NCBI GenBank assembly: GCA_024364735.1
Contig: JAGFNQ010000199.1
Coordinates: 88,127 to 152,126 of the forward strand
Direction of reading: 5' to 3'
Length of the DNA stretch: 64,000 bases
DNA from: Boesenbergia rotunda
Taxonomy: Eukaryota > Streptophyta > Magnoliopsida > Zingiberales > Zingiberaceae
The notes under the pieces were generated by a model, which was not told the DNA's origin, did no database searches, and was given only the letters and a program-made list of their open reading frames with translations. Made by a program: the position numbers and the translations under genes. Positions 22,178 through 33,254 of this stretch are shown here, piece by piece; position 1 is the first letter of the stretch, and each line of letters starts with the position of its first letter.

Positions 22178-22284
22178 ACTTTTCCTGCACACTTGAGTAA
22201 CATTGTTAGATCACCAATAAACTTAACTTTGAATCCTTTGCCAATATCAAAACAAGGTTCGATATGGTGCTTCCTGCACCAACA

Positions 22285-22891
22285 CCGTCTTTTGATCCTG
22301 CTTCGCAGAAGGCTCTACAGTCTTCAGCAGGTTGAGCAACTCAGGAATGGTAGTCTCTAACTTGTTCATCCGATAGTTCATCACAAATTGTGAATAACTT
22401 TTGGGCAAACAATGCATAATTAAGTCAATACTTAATTCATGATCCATTGTAAAACCGAGTGTGCCCAGTCGCTCAATGTACCCCAACATCTTCAACACAA
22501 ACTGTGAGACAGAAGTGCCTTCCTGCATTTTAGAGGTGAAGAGGAGTCTGGAGACCTCGAACCTTTCAGATCTCGCCTGCTCGTCAAATAACTCATGAAG
22601 ATGGAAGATGATGGTATAAGCATCCATATGCTCATGCTGCTTTTGCAGCTCAGGTACCATAGCGGCTAGCATGATGCAACTCGCAAGTTCAGAATCGGTC
22701 ACATGTTTCTGATAGGCCACTAACTGGTCTGGAGTTGCATTTTCTGGAGGATGGTTGGGAAGATGATCTTCAAGGACATAAGCAAGCTTCTCTACCTTGA
22801 GGACTATCCTCAGGTTTCGAAGCCAGTCCATGAAGTTTAGCCCAGTCAGTTTATTGGTGTCCAAAATGGAACGCAAATTCAGAGAAGACAT
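22285..22891 (-). pseudogene. gag: gag N-terminus of element C
   Basis: The frame starts MSSLNLRSILDTNKLTG and continues with NFMDWLRNLRIVLKVEKLAY, which is the usual start of Copia gag. The middle part (EGTSVSQFVLKMLGYIERL, HELSIDLIMHCLPKSY) is the UBN2-type gag core. There are no stops up to the D2 insertion at about residue 202. The gag packs RNA into virus-like particles in the cytoplasm. The rest of gag continues at 20941 in the same frame, so the original polyprotein would be 1,307 residues long. Confidence 0.92.
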
Positions 22892-24630
22892 GATCGAGTG
22901 ATTATCCTAGAAATACAAATTGAGCTTATGTGAGAAGAATGATAAAGAATGCATCAACATACATTAATTAAATCCTATTTATTTTTCGAATTGAATAACC
23001 CTTTTTATCAATTCGAGAGATCGTAGGAACACCTCCAAATAGGTTGATATCCAACCATAGATAAGAACAACCATGGCTGTGGCCATCAAGTTATTCTTAG
23101 CTATGAAGGTAGGTAATTATACCGATTACATATCACATATATGTAACTATCACTTTATGCTATCAACTAATTGAATGTTTGCATAAATCATTGGGTTGTT
23201 AACTCATTAACAAGTATGCAACAATATACATAGCACCCAACTGCACCTCTCTTTACATCGACCTTGGCTGTGGCACAACAAATCGATGCTCCAAGCTTAA
23301 GGCTGACCCATTAATCAAGAAATAGTTTTAATATGGTTGGAGCTCATTCAACCGTTTAGTCAGGCTTGGATGTGTCCAACAACCAAAACTAAGGATTGAC
23401 CTCTGACTCCAACTATATTAATCATAAACTAATTCCATGGTTTGAACATGTTGAGGTTCAAGCCGGGCATGGATGTGTCCATCAACCCAAACGAGAAACA
23501 AAACTCCGGTTCTAACCATATTAATGGAAGGTGTTGGCCTTAATATTTTGTAAGGGGTTTTGGGTCTCATCCTTTCTTTTCTAAGCACATTCATGACATA
23601 TAATTATGTCATGTACTAACGATTTCCTTAATAAAGTATGTATGTGACTTAATTTATCAAGTCTCATTAATTGAATTAGGAACCGGATTTCCTAATTCTA
23701 ATTTCATACTTTATTCAAGGAATTGTTTTGGGAAACAATTTCCTAAATTGTCATAATCAATTTCGGAAATAATATGTTTAAGACTTTGATTTCTCTAAAT
23801 CAAATCTTATTAAATTAAGAGACAGATTCCCTTAATTCAACCACATATTATTTTCATGAAAATCTTATTTAAGAAAACTCTATAGGAAACCATTTTCCTA
23901 ATTAATTTTGGAGACAACAATATGTAAGAGCATCACCTCTTAAATCAAATAAGGAAATTATCGTTTGAGAATCACCTCAAAATTTCAAGATTTGATTACA
24001 TATTTTATTTATGGATTTATTAATTTCAACAAATTATTTTCTTTGGGTGGCTCCCCGAGGCTCAGATACCCAAAAAAAAGGAATTTGTTGTAAATCTAAT
24101 TTGGTCCGCTCCCCGAGGCGTAACCAAATTAAACATGACAATTTTATTCAAAATAGGAAATTAAATTACAACAACTAACTTTAAATTTGACGGCTCCCCG
24201 AGGCTCAATCCAAAATAAAGAATTTTGTTAATAATTTAAAACCAATTCGAATTTAATTGTCATTTAATAATCCATAAATTTGTCTAGACTTTCTTAAAAG
24301 AAAAGTGCCCAAAATTGCGAGATTTCATAATAGGTTTTCAGAATAATTGTAAGTTTCTGATACAAAGAAAACTTACATATTTCCAAAATAAGAAATTTCC
24401 AAATTTGGAAAGTTTCCAAAAATGGGAAGTTTTCATAATTATCATAAAAATTCAGAAACTAGGATATTTCAAAAGTTTGCGAAATTTCATGAGGATTTCC
24501 AAACTTTGAAATTCCTAAATCTATAGTTTATCATAATTGCAAAGTTTCCATAATTGGAAAATTTTCCAAAATTGAGAACATGACAAAGTTTTCCGCAAAA
24601 CAATTATATGATTATGTCGAACACTAACCT
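22892..24630 (-). other. Long AT-rich leader of element C
   Basis: About 1.74 kb lie between the PBS and gag, with no plausible gene. The part next to the PBS (about 24300-24600) is rich in TTTCCAAAATT-like words. Three exact copies of GCTCCCCGAGGC lie at 24050-24061, 24108-24119 and 24194-24205 in otherwise AT-rich sequence. The small frame 24315-24509 is low-complexity. Confidence 0.75.
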
Positions 24631-24643
24631 GGCTCTGATACCA
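24631..24643 (-). other. Primer-binding site of element C (tRNA-iMet)
   Basis: On the minus strand TGGTATCAGAGCC follows the 5' LTR end CCCAACA after one base. This is the usual complement to the 3' end of plant initiator methionine tRNA. Confidence 0.93.
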
Positions 24644-24644
24644 C

Positions 24645-26876
24645 TGTTGGGACCGGGTGCATGTTGACATGGATACGGGTTCGTAATTTTAAAATTTAAT
24701 TACGTGCAGCGGAAGGTTTAGCATAAATAATTTCTCAAATTATTTTAACCACGTATCTAGCATGCAACCTTATGTTGTGGAGACATGATCATACATTTAA
24801 AATTTTGCAGAATGTAAACTAATTTACTTAATACCTCGCGTAACTCGTAGAAAGGGACGAGATCCAACCGTAGCGTCCCTTGGAAGCTCCGCCTCTATTC
24901 GCGTCCACGCCGGGTTTTCTTCGGGATGACTTCGCAAAGCCACGAGTTTCGTGCCGACAAGAACTACTAGATTCTCCAAAGGCACGACAAGAATACCAAG
25001 AGAGAGATGAAAAACTAACCACCAAACGAAGAACGGAATCAAGATTCCGGGAGGAAGGAAGGAGTCGCGCCCGCTTCTTCTTCTTCTTCGGCTTCTTCTT
25101 GGTGGTGGAAGCTCACGGCAAAGGGGGAGGGCTCTAGGGCCGGCGGCACTAGAAGAGGGAGAGGGAGAGAAGGAGAGGGAGAGAGGCTAGGCAAGAATCC
25201 TTGATCTCTTGATTAATTTCCAAGCCTTGCCTTGGTACCTTTATATAGTAGCCTCTTAATCGCCAAGTCTCCTCTTAACGGAATAAATTTTTCATAAGAA
25301 ATTTATCTTATAAATTTTTCTATGAATTATTCCGTTATGCCAAGTTTTTATTATAACTTAATTTATAATAAAAACAACCATGTCTCCCCTTTTATTATGG
25401 AAAGAAATTTCTTTATATAAATTCTTTATATAAATTTCTTTATCATGGTAAATCAATCCATTATTGATTTTATAAAATAAAATAAACCATTCCAAGGTTT
25501 ATTTTAATTTCCATGAAAATAAATTCTTTATATAAATTTCTTTATATAAATTTCTTTATACAAATTTCTTTATCCATAATTTTATAAGACAAACCACGCG
25601 CGGTTTATTTTATAAATTTGAACCAAACAATTTGGTTCTTCCCTCTTATTGTGGCCGGCCAAACAAAGAGGGTGGGGACCCTCTTTGGCCGCCAAACCCA
25701 AGCCACGATCTCACGAATTAAACTCATTTAATTCGTTCAATAAGTCTTCAAAAGACTTAGCCATTTTATGCTTCCGATGCGTCTCTGAAAAATTCAGATT
25801 CGACTTATCTCTCTTGATCGGAAAATCCAATTTTTCAACTCGTTTTAAATCCCTCGGATACTCGTAGTGCGTGTGACTAAATAGGCTTTCGATTTATGTT
25901 GGCCGTCTATAATTAACCAATTATAGAACGATCATGAGTGGCACCTAGTAGTACATCATGATCCCCAATTAATCGAAAGATCAACGGTTGACCTCAGAAA
26001 CTATTCTGAAACCCTTCAGCAGCTTTAATGAATCGTGCCTCATTCCCTTCACCATCTTATACCCACTTGGTTCAGGACACGGTCTATGTGTGTCAGTCCC
26101 CACTAGGCTGACTACGTCACACCTAGCCCAAGTAAGTTTTCTCGTCCTACGGATTCTAATTACTCTCATGTATTTAGAGATTCATACTCTGAACATGTCA
26201 TGCTCTGGCCAGAGGCTTCGAGTAACAATCCGACGATAGGCCTTGGGTATACATCCCTCGCAAGGAGTGGTGAATCCTTTGTAGGCTGTTCAAACATCTT
26301 CGGGCACTTCGGCTTATACCCAACCATCCTGGGTCCACACCTCCTTGGAGATGCTTGCTTAAGATGTCAAAGTATAAGTCTTCATGACCAAGATGACTTG
26401 AACACCGCAAGTCAAAGGAACATCGCACTTAAGCTGCAGTAAGAACTTCATTGACATATCTATATGTAGATTACCATATGAAGTTTCACAGCTAGTCACT
26501 CCAATGAACTAGTTCCCTTAACTAGCATTCATGTTTATCTCCGGACATCCCAATGTCACCAGCCAGTGAGAATCAGCTGATTAGAGAATAACCCATGCTA
26601 GTCTCAACAGAATTGATAGTGTCCGTATTTATCAATTCATCGACTAGGGACAATTTCAATACTTCACAATTGCACATGTAGAGATAATCACTAGTTGTGA
26701 ATTCATCACAAATTCTCTCATGCTGTGAATTGTATTGCGGACATTCAGTAAATGAGTTTAAGATCTCAATCAAATACACGAACATGTATACTCAAATAGT
26801 GAATATTTATTTATTAAAGTAAATGATTACAATCATAAGGCGATTGCCTTAGGACACTTCTCTCATATTACTAACA
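24645..26876 (-). repeat. 5' LTR of element C
   Basis: It is 2,232 bp and uninterrupted, with the same TG...CA ends as the left LTR. It shows scattered single-base and short indel differences from it. This is the promoter LTR of the element on the minus strand. Confidence 0.94.
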
Positions 26877-26985
26877 CTAACCATCACCATAAGAGTCATA
26901 TTCCTTCGTTCTGCCACTCCGTTCTATTGGGGCGTACCGGGTACCGACAATTGGGATTGAATCCCAACCTCTGATAAGTAATTCC
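26877..26985 (-). pseudogene. pol: Integrase fragment of B1, beyond the C insertion
   Basis: After the CTAAC duplication the minus strand resumes B-family integrase sequence and matches 37640-37750 of B2 (region around PQQNGVAERRNK). It ends at a single N at 26986. What follows is unrelated, so the junction may be an assembly join. Confidence 0.82.
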
Positions 26986-26986
26986 N
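26986..26986. other. Single ambiguous base at a sequence change
   Basis: One N separates B-family integrase from unrelated GC-rich sequence. It may mark a contig join. Confidence 0.6.
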
Positions 26987-27600
26987 AACTTGGGGGGCGA
27001 TGTGGCTATCCGATCACTCGAGCTCATCCTATCGGGCAACTGTGAGCCTACTAAAGCCTGACCGACTGAGTGGAGATGATCGGACAGACAAGCCGGACTT
27101 CTTGACTATTCATGTATTTGGAATGGACCCAAGGCTCCCGACCGGGAGCTCCCGACCAGGACTTCCCGTCCGGATGTGCCCTACCGGGAATCCCCAACCT
27201 GGAGGGCCCGACCAGGAGGGCCACTATATGCTAGGCGATTCACTCTTCAAGGGAACTTGACACGTGCTTCTATCTTTGCCCGACTAAGCGTGCCCGACCG
27301 GCGTCTCCGACCGGGAACGTTCGATCGGGAAGGCCATTACATATGAGTGTTCCCCTGTCAGGGGGCTCGGCACGTGCTTCTACTTTGCCCGACTGAACAT
27401 CCCTGACCGGTGACTCCCGTCGGGAGCGTCTGATTGAATACCGCCAACCGGCCCCCAGCTTGAGTAACTTCGAACTCTGGTTCCTCAAGCTGGTTTGACA
27501 TCTGGTGCGCCCGACTGTCTTTGCCCGACCGAGACTTGACCCGTCCGGGCTCCCGATCGGCTCAGAAAATCTACTCAACCGGCTCAACATCTGTTAATAA
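26987..27600. repeat. GC-rich sequence with many CCCGACCGG-like words
   Basis: Words such as CCCGACCGGGA and CTTGACACGTGCTTCT recur irregularly, and a ~110-bp block near 27230-27340 recurs at 27345-27440. No coding frame is convincing. It looks like a repetitive fragment, possibly of a gypsy LTR or 3' region, but I cannot name the family. Confidence 0.45.
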
Positions 27601-28501
27601 TCTAATTAATTATTAAGTAAATAATTGATTATAATAAAAGGTTAATTAAATTACAATTTATATTAAGTAAGATTAATTATAGTATTAATAATAATTTAAT
27701 TAACTAAATATCAAAACTGTACCAGAATGATTTGATATGGTACCAAAACTATATTATTCTAATTAGGGATTGACACTCCGACATGACACCGTTCAAGACT
27801 TTAAATGTTGCACTCTATATTTTTTTATTAATAAATGTTAAAAACTTAAATCTAATTTCCATTTTGTTTTCACTATTCTTTTATGGTATAATATATTAAA
27901 TGTTTTCTTAATGATGACGTTTTTTTAATGATGACCACATGTACCTACATAACACATGCACATGCAGTAACACAACCATAGGTTGTTGTCATAGGCTTTA
28001 TGAAACTGATTTCTTGTACTTGGTAAGTAAAACTCTTGACAATGGCTAATTCCTTGTGTGCTCTTATTCAAATGATGCCACACGAATAGTTGTTACTAGT
28101 TTTATCTAAAATAATGAGCCAAAATGAAAAAAGATATATGTTTATTTTTAATTGGATGAACACCCATTCCATCAATTTTATTAAAGAGAATGAAACTTAT
28201 GGAAACTCATATCTATGCATTTCATCTAAAGTAGTTCCTTTGAAATTATAGTCGCTTGAATTTACAATTCTATTAATGTTATGATTTAGTTATACTTGAT
28301 GCATGCCATATATATATATACACACACAGAGACTTTAAAGGCTTGTTGCAATTTGATTCAGTTCAAGATGATTTAATGCAAATTCCAATATTGCAATTCA
28401 GACAAAATGGAAGTAAATACATCAGCCATTAAAAGTAAAACTAAGATCTGAAATTATATCATAAGCATTAAAAGGAGAGAGGATGAATTTTCTATTGTAT
28501 C
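27601..28501. other. AT-rich stretch without recognised features
   Basis: I see only low-complexity AT sequence and a short TA/CA microsatellite near 28310-28328. There is no reading frame or repeat that can be named. Confidence 0.6.
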
Positions 28502-29032
28502 CAGTATTGTAAATGTGGTAAGCGGTGGCGGGGCGGTCAATTACCACCTACCACCTAGGCCGCCTAGGCGGTTGAGTTTTTTTAATATTTTTATACATAA
28601 TATTATAAATAATCATTATTCTTTATAATATTTATTTTTAATAAAATATATTAATGAAAAATTAGAAATTTAAACTAAATATTTAAATATATATATATAT
28701 ATATATTAAATAAATGAAATAATTTTGTTAGCCTTTAATTAAGTCTATTTAAATTATCTCAATCATAGCTAGGATTTGTTTAAAATTTTTAACATAAAGT
28801 TATTTAATTAAACACTAGCTTATCGGTCGAGTCCGGGCTCGCGCGACACGTCCGTACTGATCACGAGGCCAAACGACGTGTCCGGATGCTTTGCGGTGGC
28901 AAAATGGTTGTTCCAGGCGTGACAGTGGCAGAAGGAGGTGAGTTAATGCCTAAAGCTCCGCCTCTGGCCAAGGTGGTGTGGTTGATGCCTGCTCCCGCCT
29001 AGGCACCGCCTCGTCTGCCATTTAGAACACTA
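28502..29032. mobile_element. Possible non-autonomous hAT-like element
   Basis: The left end CAGTATTGTAAATG and the inverted right end (TAGTGTTCTAAATG read from 29032 backwards) are similar. Both are followed inside by GGCGG/CCTAGGCGG words, a pattern common in plant hAT-derived elements. No clear 8-bp target duplication is seen, so the call is tentative. Confidence 0.35.
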
Positions 29033-29539
29033 TCATAGGGATACAGAGGTTGAAGAGAATGGAAACTTATAGTCACCAACGACAAAACAAGAAGAAAGAT
29101 GTAGTTAAGTTGGACTAGGTGTCCAACAATGACTAGAAATAAGTTGTCTTGTCACATCAACATACAAAGGCAACCGAATCAGTGGTAGATGATAAGTCTT
29201 TACATGCTACATCGTTTTCCATTCCTCTTCATGTAGCATTTTTGCCTTTTAATGTTTTTTTAAAAGCAAGTCATTATCATTGATGACAATGAGGGTGGAT
29301 TTTAGGAGAACTTTAGTTGGTTTAAAAGTAGTTGGCACTCTATTGCCCATTTCATTTTATTTATTTATAATGAAATGAGAGAATTAGTGCATTGTGAGCA
29401 ATCTTAGATATGAACCTGTATATTTTATTATGAGTCAACAATAACTTGTGCCATTAATAAGTTTTCAATTCATAATTTGAAATTTCACCAAAATGATTCA
29501 TGATGTAACCCTCAACGGACAACCTTTCGAAAACACAAC
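29033..29539. other. AT-rich stretch without recognised features
   Basis: No supported gene or named repeat was seen. Confidence 0.5.
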
Positions 29540-30271
29540 TATTGAGCGCAAGATCAATCTTGAGGTGAATGCTAGAGGGAGAGGGAATGAATAGTGATTG
29601 TGCTTGCATACAAAAATTCCTTTTCTCTTCCCACAATCTCAACTAGGTCACGGAAATAAAATTAGCAACAAAAAAAAAATCCAAGCACATTCCTTATCAA
29701 TGAGTCATAGGCTATTTATGTGGTTTGATAGCCCTCAGGTTCCTAGTTTGCAACTCTTAGGCTCCTACGACCTATCTAATGGTCTAGTCCACTTAGATTG
29801 AAAGCTACTCTTGCCCGGGTACATTTGCTCTCAACCATCTGCTCATTAGCAATTGTCTTTTGCCACGAAATCTTCTGTTGTTGAGTTTCTAGTCCTTTGG
29901 GTGCTTTGAGCCTTTGGTTCCCTACCTGTGTCATCTTTGTTGCCTTGCTTACGTAGTGTGTCTCTAGTAATCATTCGTTAAACTTTTCATCCTTTGGATA
30001 CACCAAGCGCTCAGCTCTCTTCTTGTACCATCCCTCTTTCTCATACTTTGCTTCCTAGGCACAACCGCTTTCGACCTTGTTTTGTGGTCACTTATGTCAC
30101 ATACCATCCTTCTCCGATCTTCCACAATCTTGAACATATTAGGTTATCTTCATGTCTATATACTTAAGTTCTGCACACAAACACATAAATCAAATATAAA
30201 CACAACTTAATTTAAACCTTTTCTTTAAACATTAGAACTCATGGTTGTTTAGGATCAAAAGTTCCAACAAT
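29540..30271 (-). repeat. Decayed 3' LTR of SIRE-like element G
   Basis: The first part (GAGGTGAATGCTAGA..., about 29550-29800) recurs in direct orientation at 32490-32720. Between the two lies a minus-strand SIRE-like gag and 3' region. The right boundary near 30271 is set by CCAACAATCT, which would be a minus-strand polypurine tract plus LTR start. Divergence is high. Confidence 0.45.
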
Positions 30272-32480
30272 CTGACCTTCTTGTTGTTTAAGAATCCATT
30301 TAAGTTTAAAAAAAAACAACATATATATAAAAAAATACTTAAAATACAACAAATGCAAAATGGAACCTAAACCAAGGCTCCCCTTCAAATAAGCTTCTTC
30401 TTGAGCCAAATATAAATTATGATGTGCATTCATCTTCCCCTTTGGAAAATTAGGTCTCGTAATTTACTTACATTTCTCCCTTTGACAATATCAAAAATGA
30501 GTTTTTCAAAATCTTAAAATTTTAAAATTTTGATTATTTCTGATACTGTGCCATATCTGAAATAGTTGATGGACTATATACATGCCAATGTTCAAACTTT
30601 TACTTTAAATTATAGAAAATTCTAAAATTTTGAAAATTTAAAAATTAACTTGTTTTATTTCATGGTAGATTAACTTAGAAAATTATTTTCCTTGAAAAAT
30701 CATATTAATTTTTCAAAATTTGACTATCATGCAACAATGTCAAGTTAAACATATACAAAATTTTGAATTTGACTATCCTAGGGTTCTCTAAAGGTTAAGG
30801 ACACATTTTTGCATCCAAAACAAGTTAAGGCCAATTTAGTTGACTAGTTATTTCTTAGGTTTGAAGTTTTTCCAATCCTTCCTATCCTAATTGTGATTTG
30901 TCCCTTAGAAGCTTGAAAACTAAAATTGTTGTTATGCCTTCTACCATAAACTTCTCTTGCTACAATTTGCTTTGACTATCTATTAACATTTTTTAGGTTG
31001 TTTGAGATAATAGAAAACTTTTCTAGAGCAACATTAAAGGTTTTTACCTGTACCCTTAGTTCTAGATCCTCAGTCTCTAATTTTTTAATATCATCCTTAG
31101 AATATGAATTTTCTAACCTAGCTTTAATGAGCCTACTAATTCTGTCACATCCAAATATTTATTTGTAGCCTTGCATGATCTACAGAATAAAGTAATTGCA
31201 TCATATAATTTTTCAAATGATCGATTCATTACCTCATTGTGTCGTCTGACTTATCAGCTGTAGCTCCCCTTTCACTAGGGCTTCCATGGCTTTCTTCATT
31301 GGATGAGGAGATTACTTTATCATTTAATCTGTTGTTTATCACCATGAAAACAATATTGGCCCTGTGATGTATCATTATCTTAGGTGGTTCTGAGGTTTTG
31401 CATCTTGGGGTTGTCAGCTTTGACCTTGTAATTACCTTTTTCTTTCTTCAATTTAGGGTAGTGGTCCTTCATATACCTTATTCATTATAATGAAAACTTG
31501 GGCTATTGGTCTTTCGTAACCATCTTCCTAACCATGGACACTTTCTTACCTTTTTTATCCTTCTTCTTCTTTAGCAGCTTCTTGGTCCTTTGCTTGTCAA
31601 AACTTCTCATTTTCCTTTCTAGAAAAGTCTCTTTGTTATTGTTCGTTGAGGAAGAATATGATAAAGAGACCATGAATGTTCTTTGTTTTGTGTTGCGACC
31701 ATGTCTAAATTCCCCTCTTATAAACTCCTATCTGCTAAACTTGCAAGTCTAGACTCGTGTAATTTCATAGTAGAAAAATTAAAAAAAAATTAGAGTAATT
31801 ACCTCAAGGTCCATTGACATATAGTAAGAATCTACCTTTGAATCCCATTGTGATGACCTTGGAAAATGTTGATTGTGCTGCTCAGGATATCCTTGTCTCA
31901 CATAATTTTATAAATTATTAATGCCCATTTATTAATTCTTTTAACATGGCATGGAGCTTTGCAATTAACTTTCCTTTTTTCAACTTCAAATTATTGTTTT
32001 GACTCAGAAGATTTCTTTTTGCTAGCTTTGTACACCAACTTATTTCATAAATTTTTAACAGATTAGTATGCTTCAGTCTGTTTATTCTCATCTGGATGTG
32101 GAAGACTCAAGATATGATTCCCAACTTATTGGCCGTGTGCTCTTTCCGTTGTTTCTTAGTCCATTAGTGATCCTCTTTCCGTTTCTTAGTCCATTAGTGA
32201 TCCTCTTTCCGTTGTTTCTTAGTCCATTAGTGATCTTCCAGATCATCTCTGTCTATCTCCCTAGCATCGTAAACCAACATTGCATGATTAGAATAAGATC
32301 AAAATTGGTGCAAAAAATAAACCTCCATCTGCTTCAATAAAAAAAATTCCCTTCAAATCTCTGTGGATGAATGCTTGTTCAAGCCATCCTTTTAATGCTC
32401 TGGACATCTTCACCTTCTTACTTGATCAACATATAAGCCTTTCAAACAACCTCCTTTAATGCCTCATATCCTTGATATGA
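30272..32480 (-). pseudogene. gag: Decayed gag and 3' region of SIRE-like element G
   Basis: On the minus strand, 31430-31500 encodes a broken zinc knuckle ending in the equivalent of DHYPKLKKEKG, typical of SIRE nucleocapsid. Near 30470 the complement of GTCAAAGGGAGAAATGTAAGT matches the A1 3' region at 5706. Most of pol is missing, so this is an internally deleted, old copy. None of the frames here is intact. Confidence 0.5.
32141..32236 (+). repeat. Three short tandem repeats (33/30/33 bp)
   Basis: TCTTTCCGTTGTTTCTTAGT followed by CCATTAGTGATC is repeated three times. The middle copy lacks three bases. Confidence 0.9.
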
Positions 32481-33254
32481 CAAGATCGATTGTGAGGTGA
32501 ATGCTAGACAGGAATGAAGGGGTGAAAAGTGATTATACTTGCAAGTAAAAATTCCCATTTTCTTCTTGCAATCTCAACAAGGTCACAAACACAAGAAAAA
32601 TAAATAAACACAAGCACATATCACGCCATAGGGACACATGGATTAGTATCCCCCAAGCTCCTAGTCGCACCTATGATTCTTTAGGTGGATTACTCTATGA
32701 ATCCTTTATATTTTCTCCTCTTTATTTATTTATTTATTTATTTTTTGATTTACAAGGGGTATCTAGGCTTGCGCCCGACTAATTCACTTGGCTGACCGGC
32801 CCTGTCCCACAGCTTTCAACGAGAGTCCCCACCGGATATTTTCTCCTCTTTAGGAAGTATTGGAGGTGGAGAAATCTCTAACATCATCGAAATAGGTATA
32901 GGAGGCTTATAACATAGTTAGGAATTTAGCAATAAGGCTCAACAAGAAAACAATAAAAATAAAACTTTTCTCCATCTGATGTTTATCTATTATAGAAGTT
33001 GTTTCGTAACCTTTGAACCCTTTTTGAAGTCTCTTCCACGAATTGCTTTGATAATACATCTGCCTAAAGTGGCACCCATCAATCGATTGTTATATCACCA
33101 TCAGTTGATTGATCCAATCGATTCTAATGTCTCATGACCATTTCCTGCATGTCCATTGATGATTATTTTATCCAGGTTCACTAGACGACTTACAATATCC
33201 ATTAGCCATTTGGTCTTGACCAAATTTAGTGAATTGTGATCGTTTTCTTTGTCT
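32481..33254 (-). repeat. Decayed 5' LTR of element G
   Basis: This is the second copy of the 29550-29800 sequence, interrupted by the SINE at 32725-32835. Its far part contains CAATCGATTG and CAGTTGATTG dyads near 33080-33123. The boundary with the family-C LTR at about 33255 is abrupt. Confidence 0.42.
32725..32835 (-). mobile_element. 5'-truncated tRNA-type SINE with 17-bp target duplication
   Basis: The body is flanked by exact copies of ATATTTTCTCCTCTTTA (32708-32724 and 32836-32852). On the minus strand the 3' part contains AATTAGTCGGGCGCAAGCC, which resembles the 3' region of plant Au-type SINEs, and it ends in an A-rich (AAAT)n tail. No box A or box B remains, so it is truncated at the 5' end. 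The long duplication and A-rich tail indicate LINE-type target-primed insertion. Confidence 0.8.

Larger units (their letters stand above)
20947..22284 (-). mobile_element. Solo LTR D2, inserted in gag of element C
   Basis: The 1,338-bp LTR is flanked by a perfect CCGTC duplication (20942-20946, 22285-22289). It has the same ends, TATA box (21354-21361), GC-rich repeats and hairpin array as D1, in the same orientation. Removing it and one duplication copy restores the gag frame of C exactly. Confidence 0.94.
14029..26876 (-). mobile_element. Nearly complete Copia element C nested in B1
   Basis: The element is 12,848 bp on the minus strand, flanked by a perfect 5-bp duplication CTAAC (14024-14028 and 26877-26881). 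Both LTRs begin TGTTAGTAATATG and end GGTCCCAACA in element orientation. They agree closely apart from nested solo LTR D1 in the 3' LTR. PBS, gag, pol and polypurine tract are all present. Solo LTR D2 interrupts gag. The protein type (Tork-like, with VADSTTEAEYIAASEAAKEA in RNase H) differs from the SIRE-like A elements. Confidence 0.95.

Noticed and set aside
21879..22196. Repetitive frame with SSPSLGLC repeats
   Set aside because: It is the hairpin array read as protein and is not conserved in D1.
28502..29032. Confident hAT transposon call
   Set aside because: Ends are only partly inverted repeats and no 8-bp duplication is visible, so it is listed only as possible.
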